Assembly: GCA_019323555.1 (NCBI GenBank)
Contig: JAHWHC010000045.1
Span: forward strand, 1 to 6,303
DNA from: Candidatus Woesearchaeota archaeon
GTDB taxonomy: Archaea; Nanobdellota; Nanobdellia; Woesearchaeales; ARS49
DNA: 6,303 nt
Direction: 5' to 3'
Position 1 is the stretch's first letter. Each line of letters opens with the position of its first letter. The translations under genes were made by a program, and so were the position numbers. Positions 5,189 to 6,303 of this stretch are shown here, one piece after another. The notes beneath the pieces were generated by a model. It was not told where the DNA came from. It saw nothing but the letters and a program-made list of their open reading frames with translations, and made no database searches.

Positions 5189-5691
5189 TCTATTCCTTTC
5201 TCGCCAATTAGTTTCTTAGGGCCTTTCAGCATTCTTATCTCATTGACATAATTTGCTTTTTTCTTAAGTCCTGGAGTAGCATACCTTCCTGTCAGATAAA
5301 CAGTTGTTTTTGCAGGGATTTTATTCAAGAATTGGATAACTTCTTTCTCGTCAAGCAGCCCTATCTTCACTGCTAGATTTATTTCATCAAGTATTAGCAT
5401 GAATGGTTTTTTCTTAAGCACAGCATAAGCAAACTTTAGTCCTTTTTGGGCAAGTTCCTTATCTTTTTGTGTGGGCTTCTTCAGATCAACCCAGCCTTTG
5501 CGTCCGAATTGATAGATTTCATAATTTTTTATCTTCTTCCTGATTTTATATTCCCCTACTTTGTCTCCCCATCCTTTCATGAATTGTATCACTACAACTT
5601 TATAGCCATGTCCAACTGCTCTAACAGCTGCCCCTATAGCAGAGGTAGTTTTTCCCCAGCCATTTCCAGTCCATAAGTAGATCTTTCCCAT
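5182..5691 (-). CDS. cobA: Cob(I)alamin adenosyltransferase (CobA/BtuR/CobO type)
   Basis: This 169-residue cytosolic P-loop enzyme transfers the adenosyl group of ATP to cob(I)alamin, making adenosylcobalamin. The Walker A loop is GNGWGKTT (9-16), following IYLWT; Trp12 replaces the Lys common in this family (GNGKGKTT), while the catalytic-site Lys14 and Thr15 are kept. GHGYKVVVIQFMKG (27-40), the Walker B-like LILDE (99-103), YLTGR (132-136) and the C-terminal KGIDY (165-169) are family hallmarks; the last matches the MGIDY end of Salmonella CobA. Length is at the low end of the usual 170-200. The start at ATG 5691-5689 is chosen because it begins the conserved MGKIYLWTG strand, follows the ribonucleotide reductase stop by 1 nt, and has GTGA (5703-5700) 8 nt upstream. 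An in-frame ATG at 5736 would overlap the reductase gene. Its neighbour is the enzyme that uses the cofactor. Confidence 0.92.
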   Translation of the reverse strand: MGKIYLWTGNGWGKTTSAIGAAVRAVGHGYKVVVIQFMKGWGDKVGEYKIRKKIKNYEIYQFGRKGWVDLKKPTQKDKELAQKGLKFAYAVLKKKPFMLILDEINLAVKIGLLDEKEVIQFLNKIPAKTTVYLTGRYATPGLKKKANYVNEIRMLKGPKKLIGEKGIDY

Positions 5692-5692
5692 C

Positions 5693-6303
5693 TTAATATT
5701 CACATGTTCTGTGCGGGCAGGATCCTGCGTATTCATCTGCTTTTCTAAAGCTTTCTTTGCCGATATACAAGACCTGCTCTTTTTTAGAGCCATATCTATA
5801 CACAGTAACTCCTTTGCATTTCAATTTGTGTGCAAGCAAGTAAACTTTCTGGACATCATCAAGTGTTGCATCTTCAGGCAAATTTACTGTCTTGCTCACC
5901 GCATTGTCTGTATATTTCTGGAATGCTGCCTGCATCTTTACGTGCCATTCTGGTTTTATCTCCAGCGCAGTCTTGAATATCTTTTTTACATCTGTAGGAA
6001 CACCTTTCACATTCTGCACACTTCCTTCTTTAGCGATTTTAGCAAAGAGGTCTTTTGTGTAAAACCCGCGCTGCCGTGCAATTTCTTCAAATAATTTGTT
6101 GACTTCAAGCATTTGTGTATTGTCCAGTATCTCTCTGACGTAGGTTATTGCAAAAAATGGCTCTATGCCTGATGTCACGTCTGCAAATATGCTTATGCTT
6201 CCTGTCGGCGCAACAGTCGTGACTGTCGCATTTCGCATGTTTTTGTGTTTTTTAGCATAAACACTTTTATCGAAGTTAGGAAAATTTCCTCTCTCTCTGC
6301 CCA
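5693..6303 (-). CDS. nrdJ: Adenosylcobalamin-dependent (class II) ribonucleotide reductase, C-terminal part, 5' truncated by window
   Basis: These are the last 202 residues of a class II reductase, which uses the adenosylcobalamin radical to convert ribonucleotides to deoxyribonucleotides. The frame is open to the window edge. Visible are RNATVTTVAPTGSIS (23-37), the loop that binds substrate phosphate in the ten-stranded barrel, SGIEPFFAITY (44-54), then PEWHVKMQAAFQKYTDNAVSK, the segment VNLPEDAT, and CKGVTVYRYGSKKEQVL, all typical of this class. The extreme C-terminus reads CPHRTCEY: C195 and C200 (CX4C) match the redox pair that shuttles electrons from thioredoxin or a similar donor to the active site. 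There is no C-terminal zinc-ribbon extension. The catalytic finger-loop Cys and any intein would lie upstream, outside the window. It is followed after 1 nt by the adenosyltransferase gene. Class II, rather than class I NrdA, is supported by both sequence style and that neighbour. Confidence 0.92.
   Translation of the reverse strand, partial: GRERGNFPNFDKSVYAKKHKNMRNATVTTVAPTGSISIFADVTSGIEPFFAITYVREILDNTQMLEVNKLFEEIARQRGFYTKDLFAKIAKEGSVQNVKGVPTDVKKIFKTALEIKPEWHVKMQAAFQKYTDNAVSKTVNLPEDATLDDVQKVYLLAHKLKCKGVTVYRYGSKKEQVLYIGKESFRKADEYAGSCPHRTCEY
5700..5703 (-). promoter_or_regulatory. Shine-Dalgarno site deciding the adenosyltransferase start
   Basis: On the minus strand GTGA (5703-5700) lies within the last codons of the reductase gene, 8 nt before ATG 5691. 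It fits the GGTGA part of the archaeal ribosome-binding consensus and supports coupled translation of the two genes. Confidence 0.5.

Noticed and set aside
5717..5728. Perfect 12-bp palindrome GCAGGATCCTGC.
   Set aside because: It lies within the reductase codons for Ala-Gly-Ser-Cys just before the end; the coding sequence explains it and no second copy is seen.
5692..5793. Longer N-terminus of the adenosyltransferase on the minus strand, up to 5793.
   Set aside because: The added residues lie in another frame of the reductase C-terminus, are not family-like, and are unnecessary given ATG 5691 with GTGA upstream.
5711..6094. 127-codon open frame on the plus strand opposite the reductase gene.
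   Set aside because: It is Phe/Cys-rich and resembles the reverse complement of a Lys/Glu-rich gene. No family features.

Overview
The window is archaeal. It holds a split RNA polymerase largest subunit (A' and A''), eL30, a short two-KH NusA-like protein, uS12 and uS7 in one tight plus-strand cluster, followed by a TFB/TFIIB-type initiation factor. The short intergenic gaps, several TATA boxes placed as in archaea, and the divergent but complete informational proteins suggest a small-genome lineage. A DPANN archaeon (Woesearchaeota/Pacearchaeota-like) is my best guess, but this is an inference from sequence style and not a phylogeny.

Region 1 (1-3274, plus strand) is the end of the classical archaeal rpo-str operon: rpoA1 (3' end only), rpoA2, rpl30e, nusA, rps12, rps7. 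Junctions are +4, +4, -4, +1 and -4 nt, so this is almost certainly one polycistronic mRNA making RNA polymerase, a transcription elongation factor and ribosomal proteins. It ends in five consecutive in-frame stop codons, and neither EF-2 nor EF-1A follows. The polymerase fragments carry uncommon residues in both moving parts of the active centre, the bridge helix (A') and the trigger loop (A'').

Region 2 (3275-5188, plus strand) has three separately promoted genes: a small multi-spanning membrane protein resembling the bacterial L-alanine exporter AlaE, the transcription factor TFB, and a 48-residue acidic protein. The first and third have a TATA-like box about 26 nt before the ATG and no Shine-Dalgarno, so they look leaderless. 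TFB has a strong TATA box, a leader of about 50 nt and a purine-rich Shine-Dalgarno.

Region 3 (5182-6303, minus strand) is a two-gene unit read toward the plus-strand genes: the C-terminal part of an adenosylcobalamin-dependent (class II) ribonucleotide reductase, then after 1 nt a CobA/BtuR-type cob(I)alamin adenosyltransferase. The second gene makes the cofactor used by the first, so the pair links B12 activation to deoxyribonucleotide synthesis. Its 3' end overlaps the small acidic gene tail to tail by 7 nt.

I saw no tRNA, rRNA, CRISPR array, insertion sequence or obvious mobile element. No stretch longer than 300 bases lacks a gene.
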